A DNA stretch of 42,122 bases from Clostridiales bacterium (GCA_029256575.1 JAQSXR010000028.1:1-42122); one strand, 5' to 3'. Positions 17,144 through 27,876 are shown, counted from the stretch's first letter. The notes: generated by a model not told the origin, from the sequence alone. Translations and numbers: made by a program.

Positions 17144-20100
17144 TGCCAATAGACAAATCGATTAAAAAAGTGTTAGTTATCGGCTCAGGTCCTATTATAA
17201 TCGGGCAGGCAGCAGAATTTGATTATGCGGGAACACAAGCTTGTCGTGCTTTCAAAGAAGAGGGAGTATCTGTAGTATTAGTGAACTCAAACCCTGCAAC
17301 GATTATGACGGATAAAGACATTGCAGACAAAGTATATATAGAACCGCTTACCGTAGCATCTGTTGCAAAGATTATTGAAAAAGAAAGACCAGATAGTTTT
17401 CTTCCAACTCTTGGAGGGCAAACAGGACTCAATATGGCAATGGAGCTCTCAGAAGCAGGTGTTCTTGAAAAATATAATGTAAGAATATTAGGTACAAGTA
17501 CAAAGACAATAAAAATGGCTGAAGATAGACAAGAATTTAAAGACTTAATGAGTAGAATAGGTGAACCTTGTTTAGCGGGAGAAGTAGCTGAAACGATTGA
17601 GGAAGCAAGAATAATAGCAGCTCAAATAGGTTATCCAATTATCATAAGACCAGCTTATACTATGGGTGGTACTGGAGGCGGAATAGCAAGTGATGAGGCT
17701 GAGCTTGATAGCTTCGTAGAAAGCGGAATTAGATATAGTCGTGTAGGTCAAGTACTAGTTGAAAAGTGTGTATCTGGTTGGAAAGAAATTGAATACGAAG
17801 TAATGCGTGATTCGATTGGAAACTGTATCACCGTTTGCAATATGGAAAACTTTGACCCGGTTGGAGTTCATACAGGGGACAGTATAGTAGTTGCACCATC
17901 ACAAACACTAGCAGATAAAGAATATCAAATGCTTCGTACATCAGCGTTAAAGATTATATCAGAACTAGGAATCGAAGGTGGTTGCAATGTGCAATATGCA
18001 TTAAATCCAACTAGCTTTGAATATGCTGTAATTGAAGTTAATCCAAGAGTTAGCCGTTCATCAGCCCTTGCATCGAAAGCAACAGGCTATCCAATTGCAA
18101 AGGTTGCAACTAAGATTGCATTAGGTTACACATTAGATGAAATTAAGAACTCGGTAACAGGAAAGACTTATGCAATGTTCGAACCAGCACTTGATTATGT
18201 AGTTGTTAAGATTCCAAAATGGCCATTTGATAAGTTTGTTACTGCAAGACGTACACTTGGTACTCAAATGAAAGCGACAGGCGAAGTTATGGCAATAAGT
18301 TCATCTTTTGAAGCCGCTCTTATGAAAGCAGTACGTTCACTTGAACTATCAATATTTAGCCTTGAACTTCCAAAATACACTGCTATGACAACTGAAGTGT
18401 TGATGGAAAGTTTATATAAAATAGATGATGAAAGATTGTTCGTTTTATCCGAATGTGTAAGACGTGGAATAGAACCAGAAAAGATAAATGAGATAACTAA
18501 AATTGATCTTTGGTTTATAAATAAAATCGTTGGAATCATTAAAGTTGAAAATATATTAAAAGCAGGAAATAAAGATAAAGAAAGCATCCTTCTTGCGAAG
18601 AAAATGGGATTTACTGACCCAATCATTGCCAAATATTTAGGGATGAGTCGTAAACACGTTAAACATCTAAGAAGAAAGTATGACATTATGCCTTCTTATA
18701 AAATGGTTGATACTTGTGCAGCAGAATTCGAAGCACTCACTCCTTATTATTACTCCGTATACGGAGCAGAGAAGGAATTTGAAGCTAAGAGAGAAAACAC
18801 TAAGATATTGGTATTAGGCTCAGGACCTATCAGAATTGGTCAAGGCATCGAATTTGATTATTGTTCCGTACACTGTATATGGGCGCTAAAAGAAAGTGGC
18901 TATGAAACAATCATCGTAAACAACAATCCAGAAACAGTAAGTACAGACTTTGATATATCAGATAAACTATATTTTGAACCACTAACCTATGAAGATGTTG
19001 AAAATATTGTGGAATTTGAAAGACCATATGGAGCAATCGTTCAATTTGGTGGTCAAACAGCCATCAAACTTACGAAAGCACTTAATGAAATGGGTGTAAA
19101 GATTCTCGGAACTGCTGAAGAAGATATTGATAATGCAGAAGATAGAGAGAAATTCAATGAAATACTGGAACAATGCGGAGTACCTTGTCCAAAAGGTGGA
19201 ACAGTCTATACCGCTGAAGAAGCATTAGAAGTTGCCAATCGACTTGGATATCCAGTATTAGTTCGACCTTCTTATGTATTAGGTGGTCAAGGAATGGAAA
19301 TAGCATTTAGTGATGATGATATAACTTCTTATATGGAGATCATTAATCGAGTACATCAAGAACATCCAATCCTTGTTGACAAGTATTTAATGGGTAAGGA
19401 AGTTGAAGTAGACGCAATTTGTGATGGCACAGATATATTAATACCTGGTATTATGGAACATTTGGAGAGAGCAGGAGTTCACTCTGGTGACAGTATTTCA
19501 ATATACCCAACACAAACAGTAAGTCAAAAATGTATTGATACTTTAGTTGACTATACAACAAGATTAGCAAAATCATTAAAAGTGCTTGGTCTTATAAACA
19601 TTCAGTTTATAATATACAAAGAAGAAGTATTTGTAATAGAAGTTAATCCACGTTCTAGTAGAACAGTACCATATATAAGTAAAGTAACAGGGGTTCCAAT
19701 GGTTAAGCTTGCAACGAAAGCTATTCTTGGTGAAAAATTAAAAGACTTAGGATATGGAACTGGGCTCTACAAAACAGCAGATTATTTCGCAGTTAAAATG
19801 CCGGTATTCTCTTTTGAAAAATTGCACGACGTTGATATTAGCTTAGGGCCTGAAATGAAGTCTACAGGCGAAGTTCTTGGGTTATCAAAGGATGTTGATG
19901 AGGCTCTTTTTAAAGCCTTTGTTGGTGCAGGATTTAAACAACCAAAGCATAAACAAATATTAGTTACAGTTAAGAAGGAAGATAGAGCAGAAGTAACGGA
20001 ACTAATTCGTGAATATCAAGACTTAGGTTTCACAATCTATGCTACGGACGGAACATCGGAATACCTTAACGAACACGGTATAAGAGCACGTAAAGTTAAC

Positions 20101-20292
20101 AAAATAAGTGAATCTAGCCCAAATGTATTTGATATTATTGAAAAAGGAGAGATTGACTTTATCATAAATACTCCATCCCAAGGGAAACAATATAAACGAG
20201 ATGGATTTAAGATTAGAAGATTTGCTGTGGAAAGATCAATTTACTGTATGACATCTTTAGATACAGCAAAAGCATTGTTAAGTATATATTGA
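17143..20292 (+). CDS. carB: Carbamoyl-phosphate synthase large subunit
   Basis: The 1049-residue enzyme forms carbamoyl phosphate from bicarbonate, ammonia and two ATP. Two homologous halves are seen: [19 protein letters not shown] (about 9-27) and [19 protein letters not shown] (about 556-574), each with an ATP-grasp domain carrying a Gly-rich loop ([22 protein letters not shown]). The last about 110 residues form the MGS-like allosteric domain ([12 protein letters not shown]... [13 protein letters not shown]). Length is normal for the family. Confidence 0.97.
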   Translation: MPIDKSIKKVLVIGSGPIIIGQAAEFDYAGTQACRAFKEEGVSVVLVNSNPATIMTDKDIADKVYIEPLTVASVAKIIEKERPDSFLPTLGGQTGLNMAMELSEAGVLEKYNVRILGTSTKTIKMAEDRQEFKDLMSRIGEPCLAGEVAETIEEARIIAAQIGYPIIIRPAYTMGGTGGGIASDEAELDSFVESGIRYSRVGQVLVEKCVSGWKEIEYEVMRDSIGNCITVCNMENFDPVGVHTGDSIVVAPSQTLADKEYQMLRTSALKIISELGIEGGCNVQYALNPTSFEYAVIEVNPRVSRSSALASKATGYPIAKVATKIALGYTLDEIKNSVTGKTYAMFEPALDYVVVKIPKWPFDKFVTARRTLGTQMKATGEVMAISSSFEAALMKAVRSLELSIFSLELPKYTAMTTEVLMESLYKIDDERLFVLSECVRRGIEPEKINEITKIDLWFINKIVGIIKVENILKAGNKDKESILLAKKMGFTDPIIAKYLGMSRKHVKHLRRKYDIMPSYKMVDTCAAEFEALTPYYYSVYGAEKEFEAKRENTKILVLGSGPIRIGQGIEFDYCSVHCIWALKESGYETIIVNNNPETVSTDFDISDKLYFEPLTYEDVENIVEFERPYGAIVQFGGQTAIKLTKALNEMGVKILGTAEEDIDNAEDREKFNEILEQCGVPCPKGGTVYTAEEALEVANRLGYPVLVRPSYVLGGQGMEIAFSDDDITSYMEIINRVHQEHPILVDKYLMGKEVEVDAICDGTDILIPGIMEHLERAGVHSGDSISIYPTQTVSQKCIDTLVDYTTRLAKSLKVLGLINIQFIIYKEEVFVIEVNPRSSRTVPYISKVTGVPMVKLATKAILGEKLKDLGYGTGLYKTADYFAVKMPVFSFEKLHDVDISLGPEMKSTGEVLGLSKDVDEALFKAFVGAGFKQPKHKQILVTVKKEDRAEVTELIREYQDLGFTIYATDGTSEYLNEHGIRARKVNKISESSPNVFDIIEKGEIDFIINTPSQGKQYKRDGFKIRRFAVERSIYCMTSLDTAKALLSIY

Positions 20293-20459
20293 ATGAAAAG
20301 ATAAAAATTCTTAATTCAAAAGGGTTTAATTTTCCTCTATAATATAATTACGGATATTTCTAGATAGGAGATGAAGGGGAGTGCAAACTATACAGAACTA
20401 CGAATATATAGTATAATTTTCTTATAATATTTTCCATATAATGCATGGGGGTGCTGAAG

Positions 20460-22250
20460 ATGAGAATAATAGGGGATTTCATGAAAATGTTAAAAATTCG
20501 AACTAAAATTATCTTACTCTATATCAGTGTACTTATTTTATCTTTAATTATCTCCTTTGCCGTCTTTAATCTCATGAATGATAGAAAAGTAGAACAAGAA
20601 GTGGGCGATGTTGCAATGCAAACGGTCAGCGCCTTAAAAGGGAATCTAGATTTAATCTTTGAGAACGTCTCGCAATTTTCCAACTTTATATATTTTGATA
20701 AAAATGTTCAAAAGGCATTATCGAATATCCAAACCTCGGGCATAGATCCATTAATTCAACAAACAATACAAAAAAGCTTAATTAATATGTTGTTATCAGG
20801 AAATTATATATCAAGCGTATTTGTTTTTGATAATTATAATAATTTCTATTACTCATATAAGGTTGGGCCAGTTTTTGTTAACAAAGAAAACATTAAGCAA
20901 TCAGAATGGTATAAGAATATGAAAGAAGCCAACGGAGAACTTCTTTTTATTCATAAAAGTGAAAATGTTATTTCATTCCAAACAAAAACGGAAAAGAATT
21001 ACATATCACTAATTCGAGAAATAGCAGATGTCGACACCTATAATCCCTTAGCAATTCTATTAATTACAGTGGATGAAAAAACAATACAAGACTATTTTGA
21101 TGAAGTTGGGAAAAAGTACAATTCTCAATTTTGTATTATTGACTCAAATGATAATTATATAGTAAAGCCATCTGGGTATAACGGCGATATGGATCAATTT
21201 TGGCTAGGTTCTGGGAAAGAGGAAGCAGGATATCGTACTGTACTTACTGGAAACGATAAAATGATAGTGGTTCAACAGGATTTAAAAATTAAAGATTGGA
21301 GGCTTATGGGTGCGTTACCTATGAACCTAAATAAAGTACCGGCTTCAAAATTTTATAGTCCATGGATTGCATTGATTGTGTCAATAAATCTAATTTTTGT
21401 TTTCGCTTGTTCTGTTGTTTTAACGAAGTTAATTTTTAAACCTTTGAATAAAGTGCAAAAACATATGAAATTGGTTGAAGATGGTCAGCTTATCGAGATG
21501 AATGTAGATATGCAAAATGAGAATGAAATAAATGATCTTAAAAAAGTGTTTAATCAGATGATTGAATCAATTAAGGAATTAATTGCAAAAGTGAAGAAAG
21601 AAGAAAAAATTATTGCAAAGCATGAATTGGATATTATCCAGGCGCAAATCCAACCCCATTTTCTCTATAATACCTTAGATGCTGTATCTGCATTGGCTTT
21701 GATTGGAGACAATGATAATTGTTTTAATATAACAAGGGCACTAGGGAATTTTTATCGTAATAGTTTAAATAGTGGATTAGATTTGGTAAGAATAAAAGAT
21801 GAAATTGAATGTATTGATAGTTATGTTACTATCCTAAATATTCGTTATGATAATAAAATTAAAATTACATATAACATAGAAAAAGAATTAATGGATTATA
21901 AGATTCTTAAATTAATATTGCAGCCAATTGTTGAGAATGCAGTTTATCATGGGATACGTTATTTAAAAGGTAATGGTAATATATCAATTGATGGATACAA
22001 AGTAGGGGATGAAATTATCTTTACAGTGATAGATGATGGACTTGGTATGAGCAAGGAAAAAATCTGTGAAATTGTAGAAGGTAAAACGCAAAATGGAAAA
22101 TCTGGATTTGGGTTGTATAGTTCAATTCAAAGGATTTCTCTTTATTATGATATCGAGAATCCGATAACGATTGCAAGTGAAATCGGAAAAGGAACGGAAA
22201 TTACCGTTCGAATCAAAGTAATTATAGGGGAGAGAACTGATGAAAATTAA
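20460..22250 (+). CDS. YesM-type sensor histidine kinase
   Basis: The 596-residue membrane sensor has one helix near 20-40, an extracellular sensing domain to about 295, a second helix near 300-320, a HAMP linker, a His_kinase domain with QIQPHFLYNTLDAV (His400), and an ATPase domain with N-box QPIVENAVYHGI and GLGMSKEK. It belongs to the HPK8/LytS-YesM class. ATG 20460 follows GGGGGTG by six bases; ATG 20481 with AGGGGA is an alternative. It overlaps the next gene by 11 bases and lies upstream of a sugar importer it probably controls. Confidence 0.92.
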   Translation: MRIIGDFMKMLKIRTKIILLYISVLILSLIISFAVFNLMNDRKVEQEVGDVAMQTVSALKGNLDLIFENVSQFSNFIYFDKNVQKALSNIQTSGIDPLIQQTIQKSLINMLLSGNYISSVFVFDNYNNFYYSYKVGPVFVNKENIKQSEWYKNMKEANGELLFIHKSENVISFQTKTEKNYISLIREIADVDTYNPLAILLITVDEKTIQDYFDEVGKKYNSQFCIIDSNDNYIVKPSGYNGDMDQFWLGSGKEEAGYRTVLTGNDKMIVVQQDLKIKDWRLMGALPMNLNKVPASKFYSPWIALIVSINLIFVFACSVVLTKLIFKPLNKVQKHMKLVEDGQLIEMNVDMQNENEINDLKKVFNQMIESIKELIAKVKKEEKIIAKHELDIIQAQIQPHFLYNTLDAVSALALIGDNDNCFNITRALGNFYRNSLNSGLDLVRIKDEIECIDSYVTILNIRYDNKIKITYNIEKELMDYKILKLILQPIVENAVYHGIRYLKGNGNISIDGYKVGDEIIFTVIDDGLGMSKEKICEIVEGKTQNGKSGFGLYSSIQRISLYYDIENPITIASEIGKGTEITVRIKVIIGERTDEN

Positions 22251-23013
22251 AGTTTTATTAGTTGATGACGAAAAATTAGAACGTGTATTAATACGTAAGG
22301 GTTATGACTGGGAGGCTAATGGATTCGAGATTATTGGGGAAGCAAGTAGTGGCGATGAGGCTTTACAATTATTTAGTATAAATGAACCGCACATTGTATT
22401 AACAGATATAAATATGCCTTTTATGGATGGCCTTATGCTTACAGAAAAGATAAAAGAACGTTCGAGAAATTGCCGTGTTGTTATTGTAACCGGATACCGT
22501 GAATTTGAATATGCAAGAAAGGCATTAAAGCTTGGAGTAAAAGATTTCATCTTAAAACCAATGAATATACAAGATATAGCCAATATTGTAGAAAAAATTA
22601 AGAACGAATTAAAGGATGAAGAAGAAGTTAACTTAAAAAATTCTATAAAACCTATCTATGAAAAGAATGATACAATCCAAAATAGAAAAAGTAATAAACT
22701 CATTGATCAAACGTTAGAATATATAGAAATACACCTATATGAACAATCACTAACTTTGAAAGATATTGCAAAGAAAGTATATTCCAATGAGAGTTATCTA
22801 AGCCGCGCTTTTAAAAAAGAAATGGGAGAATGTCTAATCGAATATATTACGAGAAAAAGGATTGAACAAAGTATTGTCCTTTTAAATACAACAAATTTGA
22901 AAGCATATGAAATTGCTGACCAAATTGGAATAGGTGATCCACATTATTTTAGCATATGCTTCAAGAAACAGGTGGGAGTTACGTTTAAAGAATATAAGAC
23001 AAGTAATAACTAG
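22240..23013 (+). CDS. YesN-type response regulator with AraC DNA-binding domain
   Basis: The 257-residue protein has a receiver domain (1-120) with acidic pair Asp9/Asp10, phosphoacceptor Asp56 (LTDINMPFMDG) and Lys in ILKPMN, then a linker and an AraC-type double helix-turn-helix (about 155-255: LTLKDIAKKVYSNESYLSRAFKK and YEIADQIGIGDPHYFSICFKKQVG). It is the partner of the overlapping kinase and is likely an activator of the sugar ABC genes just downstream. Confidence 0.93.
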   Translation: MKIKVLLVDDEKLERVLIRKGYDWEANGFEIIGEASSGDEALQLFSINEPHIVLTDINMPFMDGLMLTEKIKERSRNCRVVIVTGYREFEYARKALKLGVKDFILKPMNIQDIANIVEKIKNELKDEEEVNLKNSIKPIYEKNDTIQNRKSNKLIDQTLEYIEIHLYEQSLTLKDIAKKVYSNESYLSRAFKKEMGECLIEYITRKRIEQSIVLLNTTNLKAYEIADQIGIGDPHYFSICFKKQVGVTFKEYKTSNN

Positions 23014-23070
23014 ATAAAATTAAATTCCATATAATGTAAAAATAGTTACCTATTTTAACAAAATATTAAA

Positions 23071-23099
23071 TTGAGTAAAAGTAAGTTGCATTGTACACT
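23071..23099 (+). promoter_or_regulatory. Possible promoter of the sugar ABC importer
   Basis: TTGAGT (23071-23076) and TACACT (23094-23099) are 17 bases apart. A perfect 8-bp inverted repeat, TTAACATA (23104-23111) with TATGTTAA (23123-23130), follows immediately and could be a leader hairpin or regulator site. Confidence 0.5.
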
Positions 23100-23201
23100 T
23101 ATATTAACATACAGAGCATGCTTATGTTAAAGTTTTAGTGTCAAGGTAGCAAAACAAAAAATAGGTTCTAATTAAAATTGGGACAATATGGGGGTAATTT
23201 T

Positions 23202-24560
23202 ATGAAAAAAGTTTTAAAAAAACTAATCACACTTCTTTTAGTAGTAGTATTTACAATGAGTATGGCAGCTTGTGGTAAAGAAGATAAGGAAACATTAAAA
23301 GAACAGAATGATACTTCAACGAAAACCCAAGAAACACCAGACACGCCAGAAACACAAGAAAAAGTAGAACCAGTTACTCTAAATGTATGGCATCAATGGT
23401 CAAATGAAACAAATGAACTTAAAAAAGTATACGATCAAGCAGTTACCGATTATATAGCAGAAAATCCACATGTTACAATTAATACACAAACACTTGATAC
23501 GGAAGCATATAAGACTAAAATTTCTGCTGAATTTGCAGGAAATGCAAGTGGAATTGATGTATTTTACTACTGGGGTGCTGGTACTGCAAGAAAACTTATT
23601 AATGCAGATAAACTACTTCCTATAGATAAATATCTAACAGATGAAATAAAAGCAAAGATTTTACCAGGCGCAACGGCAGCATTTGAATATAATGGAAAAA
23701 CGTATTCGTTACCAACATTCTCTTGGTATATGACATTATATGCAAATAAAGATTTATTTGAGAAAGCAGGAGCAACCCTTCCTACAACTTATGATGAATT
23801 AATTGATGCAGTTAATAAATTAGGAAAACTTGATGGGGTTACACCAATCGCAGCAGGTGCTAAAGATGGTTGGAATGCAGCATTTGTTTATCAAGCATTT
23901 GCCCTTAGAGAAGTTGGAGCAACAAATGTTAATGCAATGTTAAAGGGGGAAATACCTTTTGAAGATGCAGGTTATACAGAAGCTGCGAATAAAGTAGTTG
24001 AATTATATGAATTAGGAGCTTTTGGTAAAAATCCATTAGAATCTGGTAATGATGATTCTAACGCAGCATTTGGTAGTGGTAGAGCAGCGATGAGAATTAT
24101 GGGTAGTTGGTTTGCCAACGGACTATATACGGATCCAACAATTACAATTAATCCTGACGACGTAGTAGCGTTAAAGATTCCTATGATACCAGGAAAAGGC
24201 AGTGCAAGTGATTATGCAGGCGGATTCGTTGAAGCATTTTGGGTGAACAAAAATACAAAATATGCAGATGAAGCTGCAAAATTTGCTATTAGTATTAATG
24301 AAAAAGTAGGTAAAGCAGCTTATGAAACAGGAACCGGTTTTTGTGGATGGGATATTGAGCTTGATGATAGTAAATTGAATCCATTATTTGTTCAAATAAA
24401 AGGTTTATTGGGAGAAAGCGTAGAAGGAGTATTAGCATGGGATACTTCTCTTGATTCTAATCCAGCTACAATTCACAATGAACAAGTACAGACGCTATTT
24501 GCCCCAAATGCAGACGTGAGTGCATTTATTAAAGAACATCAAGCGGCTATTAATAAATAG
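23202..24560 (+). CDS. ABC sugar importer, substrate-binding lipoprotein (CUT1 type)
   Basis: The 452-residue protein has a lipoprotein signal (MKKVLKKLITLLLVVVFTMS, lipobox MAAC, lipid Cys24), a Thr/Pro/Glu-rich tether to about residue 50, and a periplasmic-type binding fold starting TLNVWHQWSNE. It belongs to the large extracellular solute-binding family 1/8 for oligosaccharides; the sugar cannot be told from sequence. ATG 23202 follows GGGGGT by eight bases; the longer reading frame from TTG 23178 lies over that site. Confidence 0.9.
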   Translation: MKKVLKKLITLLLVVVFTMSMAACGKEDKETLKEQNDTSTKTQETPDTPETQEKVEPVTLNVWHQWSNETNELKKVYDQAVTDYIAENPHVTINTQTLDTEAYKTKISAEFAGNASGIDVFYYWGAGTARKLINADKLLPIDKYLTDEIKAKILPGATAAFEYNGKTYSLPTFSWYMTLYANKDLFEKAGATLPTTYDELIDAVNKLGKLDGVTPIAAGAKDGWNAAFVYQAFALREVGATNVNAMLKGEIPFEDAGYTEAANKVVELYELGAFGKNPLESGNDDSNAAFGSGRAAMRIMGSWFANGLYTDPTITINPDDVVALKIPMIPGKGSASDYAGGFVEAFWVNKNTKYADEAAKFAISINEKVGKAAYETGTGFCGWDIELDDSKLNPLFVQIKGLLGESVEGVLAWDTSLDSNPATIHNEQVQTLFAPNADVSAFIKEHQAAINK

Positions 24561-24599
24561 ACTATATATAATATTTGATTATATTTAGCACTTTTGTAT

Positions 24600-24639
24600 A
24601 AGGAATTATCACTTACTTGGACATAAGTGGTAGTTCCTT
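24600..24639 (+). promoter_or_regulatory. Intercistronic hairpin after the sugar-binding gene
   Basis: AAGGAATTATCACTTA (24600-24615) pairs with TAAGTGGTAGTTCCTT (24624-24639) with G-U pairs and an eight-base loop. No T-run follows, so it is more likely an mRNA-end stabiliser or partial attenuator that gives more binding protein than permease. Confidence 0.6.
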
Positions 24640-24716
24640 AACAATTTAAGACAATATAAGGGTATCATTTCAGCAAACACCCTTGACTAAACACTGTACA
24701 TAATAGGAGGGTATCT

Positions 24717-25610
24717 ATGGATCGGATGTTGGGTAGAAAGCGTTATATAGCGGTATTTATCTTACCTGCATTATTGGTATTTGTTTTATTTACAATAGCC
24801 CCTTTAATCGTTACGGGCATCTATAGCTTGTTTGAATATGATGGGATTGGTACGATGAAATTCTTAGGGTTGAAGAATTATATCGATTTATTTACTACTG
24901 ACAAACATTTTCTTACTGCAATAGTAAATTCGTTTATATTAGCGGGTGCATCAATTTTTATTCAACTTCCAATATCATTTTTTCTAGCGAGTATTTTAGC
25001 GAGAGGAGTAAAGGGAGAAAAGTTCTTTCGAACAATCTATTTTATACCAGTAGTTATCTCAAGTATGGTTATTGGCCAATTATGGATGAAAATATTTAAT
25101 AGTCAATATGGATTACTAAACACAATAATTAGATGGTTTGGAGATCCCGAATTTGAATTCTCCTGGCTCGCGACACCATCAACTGCTTTTTTTACTACCG
25201 TTATTCCGGCAGTATGGCAATATGTTGGGTATCATATGTTGATTTTTTATGCAGGTATAAAATCAATTCCTCCAGATTATCTAGAAGCAGCAAGGATTGA
25301 TGGAGCTAGTAAACGTCAGATTACTACAAAGATTATGATACCATTATTAGCTCCTGTAATTAAAATTTGCCTACTTTTTTCGTTAACAGGTTCCTTTAGA
25401 GCTTTTGATTTAATCTATGTAATCACAGGTGGTGGACCAAACCATGCAAGTGAAGTTCCTGGAACTTTATTGTATAATAATTTATTCCGACGAGGTCTTT
25501 ATGGTTACGGAAGTGCGCAAGCTTTTTTCATTGTTATTGAGTGTTTGTTATTCAGCTTTGTAATCAGGCGGCTATTTAAAAAAGCGGAAGAGAATGCGTC
25601 AGCAGTATAA
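24717..25610 (+). CDS. ABC sugar importer permease 1 (UgpA/MalF-like)
   Basis: The 297-residue permease has six membrane helices and the EAA loop EAARIDGASKRQITTKIMIP near residues 192-211, which contacts the ATPase. The start is ATG 24717, five bases after AGGAGGG. It lies between the binding-protein gene and permease 2. Confidence 0.92.
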   Translation: MDRMLGRKRYIAVFILPALLVFVLFTIAPLIVTGIYSLFEYDGIGTMKFLGLKNYIDLFTTDKHFLTAIVNSFILAGASIFIQLPISFFLASILARGVKGEKFFRTIYFIPVVISSMVIGQLWMKIFNSQYGLLNTIIRWFGDPEFEFSWLATPSTAFFTTVIPAVWQYVGYHMLIFYAGIKSIPPDYLEAARIDGASKRQITTKIMIPLLAPVIKICLLFSLTGSFRAFDLIYVITGGGPNHASEVPGTLLYNNLFRRGLYGYGSAQAFFIVIECLLFSFVIRRLFKKAEENASAV

Positions 25611-25622
25611 GGAGGTGGAAGG

Positions 25623-26453
25623 ATGAGATTGAAAAACATAAAGAAAAAGGCTCTTTTTGTTCTACTATTATTAATTGCAGTTGTTCAGCTATTTCCCCTA
25701 TATTGGCTTATTACTTACTCACTAAAGAGTAATGGTGAAATCTTTGGTGACAATGTGCTTGGACTTCCACGGGATTGGAGATGGATTAATTACAAAACTG
25801 CTTTGTCAGGTAGTGGTATCATAAGATATTTTTTAAATTCTATATTCTACTCTGTAGTAACGGTTGTTGTTGCAGGAACTATCAGCGCTATGGCAGCTTA
25901 TGCTATTGCACGAATGAAGTGGAAATTAAAGCACTTCGTATATGGGATATTTACAATTGGGATCATGATACCTGCTCAAGCAGCTTTACTACCATTGTTT
26001 CAATTGTTAGATAAATTAGGACTAAAGGGTGGATACTTAGGACTCTTAATTCCATATATTTCATTTGCAATTCCTATGGCTATTTTGATCTTGACTGGAT
26101 TTTATAAAAGTATACCAAAAGAATTGGAAGAGGCAGCCTATATTGACGGATGTGGAATATTTAGATGTTTCTCAACGATTATGCTACCAATTATTAAACC
26201 AGCCCTAGCAACCGCTTCCATATTTACCTTCCTCGGTACTTGGAATGAATTAATGTTTGCTAACACTTTAGTTGATAGTCAAAAATATCGAACTTTACCA
26301 GTTGGAATAATGTCTTTCTCAGGACAATACTCAACGGATTGGGGATTAATTGGGGCAGCGATGTTTCTTGCAACACTACCAACGATACTAATCTATTTTA
26401 TATTGAGTAATCAGATACAAGAAAGCCTAGTCGCTGGGGCAGTTAAGGGATAA
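25623..26453 (+). CDS. ABC sugar importer permease 2 (UgpE/MalG-like)
   Basis: The 276-residue permease has six membrane helices and the EAA loop EEAAYIDGCGIFRCFSTIML near residues 184-203. AAGGAGGTGG precedes ATG 25623. No ATPase gene follows; importers of this class commonly share an MsmX/UgpC-type ATPase encoded elsewhere, which is inferred here. Confidence 0.92.
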   Translation: MRLKNIKKKALFVLLLLIAVVQLFPLYWLITYSLKSNGEIFGDNVLGLPRDWRWINYKTALSGSGIIRYFLNSIFYSVVTVVVAGTISAMAAYAIARMKWKLKHFVYGIFTIGIMIPAQAALLPLFQLLDKLGLKGGYLGLLIPYISFAIPMAILILTGFYKSIPKELEEAAYIDGCGIFRCFSTIMLPIIKPALATASIFTFLGTWNELMFANTLVDSQKYRTLPVGIMSFSGQYSTDWGLIGAAMFLATLPTILIYFILSNQIQESLVAGAVKG

Positions 26454-26517
26454 TAAAAATACAATTGTGGATTGTTTGTTTGCATAATAAAACAACAATT
26501 CTTCATAGCCTTTACAA

Positions 26518-26608
26518 GGACCACTGAAAATACCAATATATACATTTTAAATGAAAACGAAGAATCCGTTTTTATTTGAAGATTGAAAATGGTACTTTTC
26601 AGTAGTCC
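26518..26608. repeat. Long imperfect hairpin (91 bp) in the gap before the ROK-like gene
   Basis: The outer arms 26518-26534 and 26591-26608 are inverted copies with two or three differences (GGACCACTGAAAATACC). Further nested arms are CATTTT with AAAATG, and AAATGAAAACG (26549-26559) with CGTTTTTATTT (26567-26577). No T-run follows. It could be a regulatory RNA, a leader or a small insertion. The rest of the 303-base gap (26454-26756) shows only AT-rich sequence and a bulged hairpin near 26471-26500. Confidence 0.7.
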
Positions 26609-26756
26609 ATTTCTTTGTCCTCATATAAATCACATAAAAACACGAAAAGAAAATTATATTGTAGTTATGCTTACTATAAGTTATAATTATAGTTAAAATC
26701 TATGATAGCTGATTGCAGATATTTAATTATTTCTGCAAGTATAAGGTGAGGTGTTT

Positions 26757-27845
26757 ATGAATAATCCATTTATAAGTAAGTTTGGTGATACTGGTTATGA
26801 ATATCCGACTAACTGCTCATTAAATAGAATTAAATTAGCAAAGCTACCAATAAAAGGTATTGAAGATGATATAGAGGGTAAAATAGTTTTGGATATATTT
26901 GGAGCTGGTGCTTTAATAAATGAAATTAAAAAATATGCGAATGAATTAAAGATAGATTTGAAACTTATTGAAGAGAAAGAATTACCGAAATACTTAAGTG
27001 CAAGCTTTGAAAGTGATGATTTTGTTGTTGTTCAAACAGCTAACGATATAGTAAGAAAGTTTGGAAATCGACTTGGGTTAATATTACTAACACTGAAGAT
27101 GGGTGAACAAGAAAATCAATTAGCTAGAGATGATTGGAATAAGGAAATGTGGGATTACTGGGCGAATATCAAAACAATTATTCTAGTTGGTGGGTTAGCG
27201 AGTGGAGTACTTGGAGTGAAATTCAAAGAATATACAATCAATCTATTTCATATGGCTAAAGTTGATCCTTATGAAATTATACTTTTTAATAATTCAGCTC
27301 ACATAGGAGTATTGGGTTGTGCTACACAAATAAAAGAACAAAATAGTATGAATATTATTTTTGACTTTGGACAAACAAATATAAAACGTAGTATAGTTAA
27401 GATATGTAATGGTGAAATATCTAATATAACAACACTCGAATCAAGAATATCAAAGTATGCTAGGTTTGATATTACAGGTAATAATGAGAACTATGAAGAA
27501 GCAATAAAGTTACATGAGTATTTAATGCAAGCAATTATAGATACCTATAACGTTGCCAAAGAATGTGGTGAGGTTGGAAGTGAAATTATAATTAGTATAG
27601 CAAGTTATACTATAAGAGGAAAGCTAGATGATAATCGAGGTGGGTATGCAAAGCTATCAAACCTTGCATTTAATTATGCAGATTACCTTTCAGAGGAATT
27701 ATCAAAATTATTAAGTAAAGAAGTGAAAGTTACATTAATACATGATGGAACTGCAGCAGCGTTGAATTTTAGAAACTATAAGGATTCTGTATGTATAACG
27801 ATGGGAACCGCATTTGGTATAGGTTTCCCGGAGATTAAAATATAG
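26757..27845 (+). CDS. ASKHA-fold (ROK/sugar-kinase-like) protein with apparently permuted motif order
   Basis: The 362-residue protein is not a standard member of any family I can name. Kinase-like motifs occur in an unusual order: an adenosine-type loop TIILVGGLASG (about 140-150) with the following helix end HIGVLGCATQI (182-192), then a phosphate-1 motif IIFDFGQTNIK (about 200-210), then LIHDGTAAALN (327-337) and VCITMGTAFGIGFP (345-358) at the very C-terminus. In ROK kinases and hexokinases the order is phosphate-1, then Asp-containing loop, then GTGIGGG, then the GGG adenosine loop. Start ATG 26757 follows AGGTGAGG. A sugar kinase role is possible from the ABC neighbour, but is inference. 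A chance motif resemblance is the main alternative. Confidence 0.6.
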   Translation: MNNPFISKFGDTGYEYPTNCSLNRIKLAKLPIKGIEDDIEGKIVLDIFGAGALINEIKKYANELKIDLKLIEEKELPKYLSASFESDDFVVVQTANDIVRKFGNRLGLILLTLKMGEQENQLARDDWNKEMWDYWANIKTIILVGGLASGVLGVKFKEYTINLFHMAKVDPYEIILFNNSAHIGVLGCATQIKEQNSMNIIFDFGQTNIKRSIVKICNGEISNITTLESRISKYARFDITGNNENYEEAIKLHEYLMQAIIDTYNVAKECGEVGSEIIISIASYTIRGKLDDNRGGYAKLSNLAFNYADYLSEELSKLLSKEVKVTLIHDGTAAALNFRNYKDSVCITMGTAFGIGFPEIKI

Positions 27846-27876
27846 ATAGGCATTAAAGGAAGGCATAGGAAAAGAA

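Noticed and set aside
20293-20459. Clear terminator or promoter between carB and the first YesM gene
   Set aside because: Several TATAAT-like words occur in this AT-rich gap but none has a good -35 box at the right distance, and no solid terminator hairpin is seen.
22240-22250. Overlap of kinase and regulator genes as a frameshift
   Set aside because: Both reading frames have normal starts, ends and domains; an 11-base overlap is ordinary translational coupling.
26471-26500. Terminator after the second sugar permease
   Set aside because: The stem needs a bulge, is AT-rich and has no T-run; kept only as a remark.
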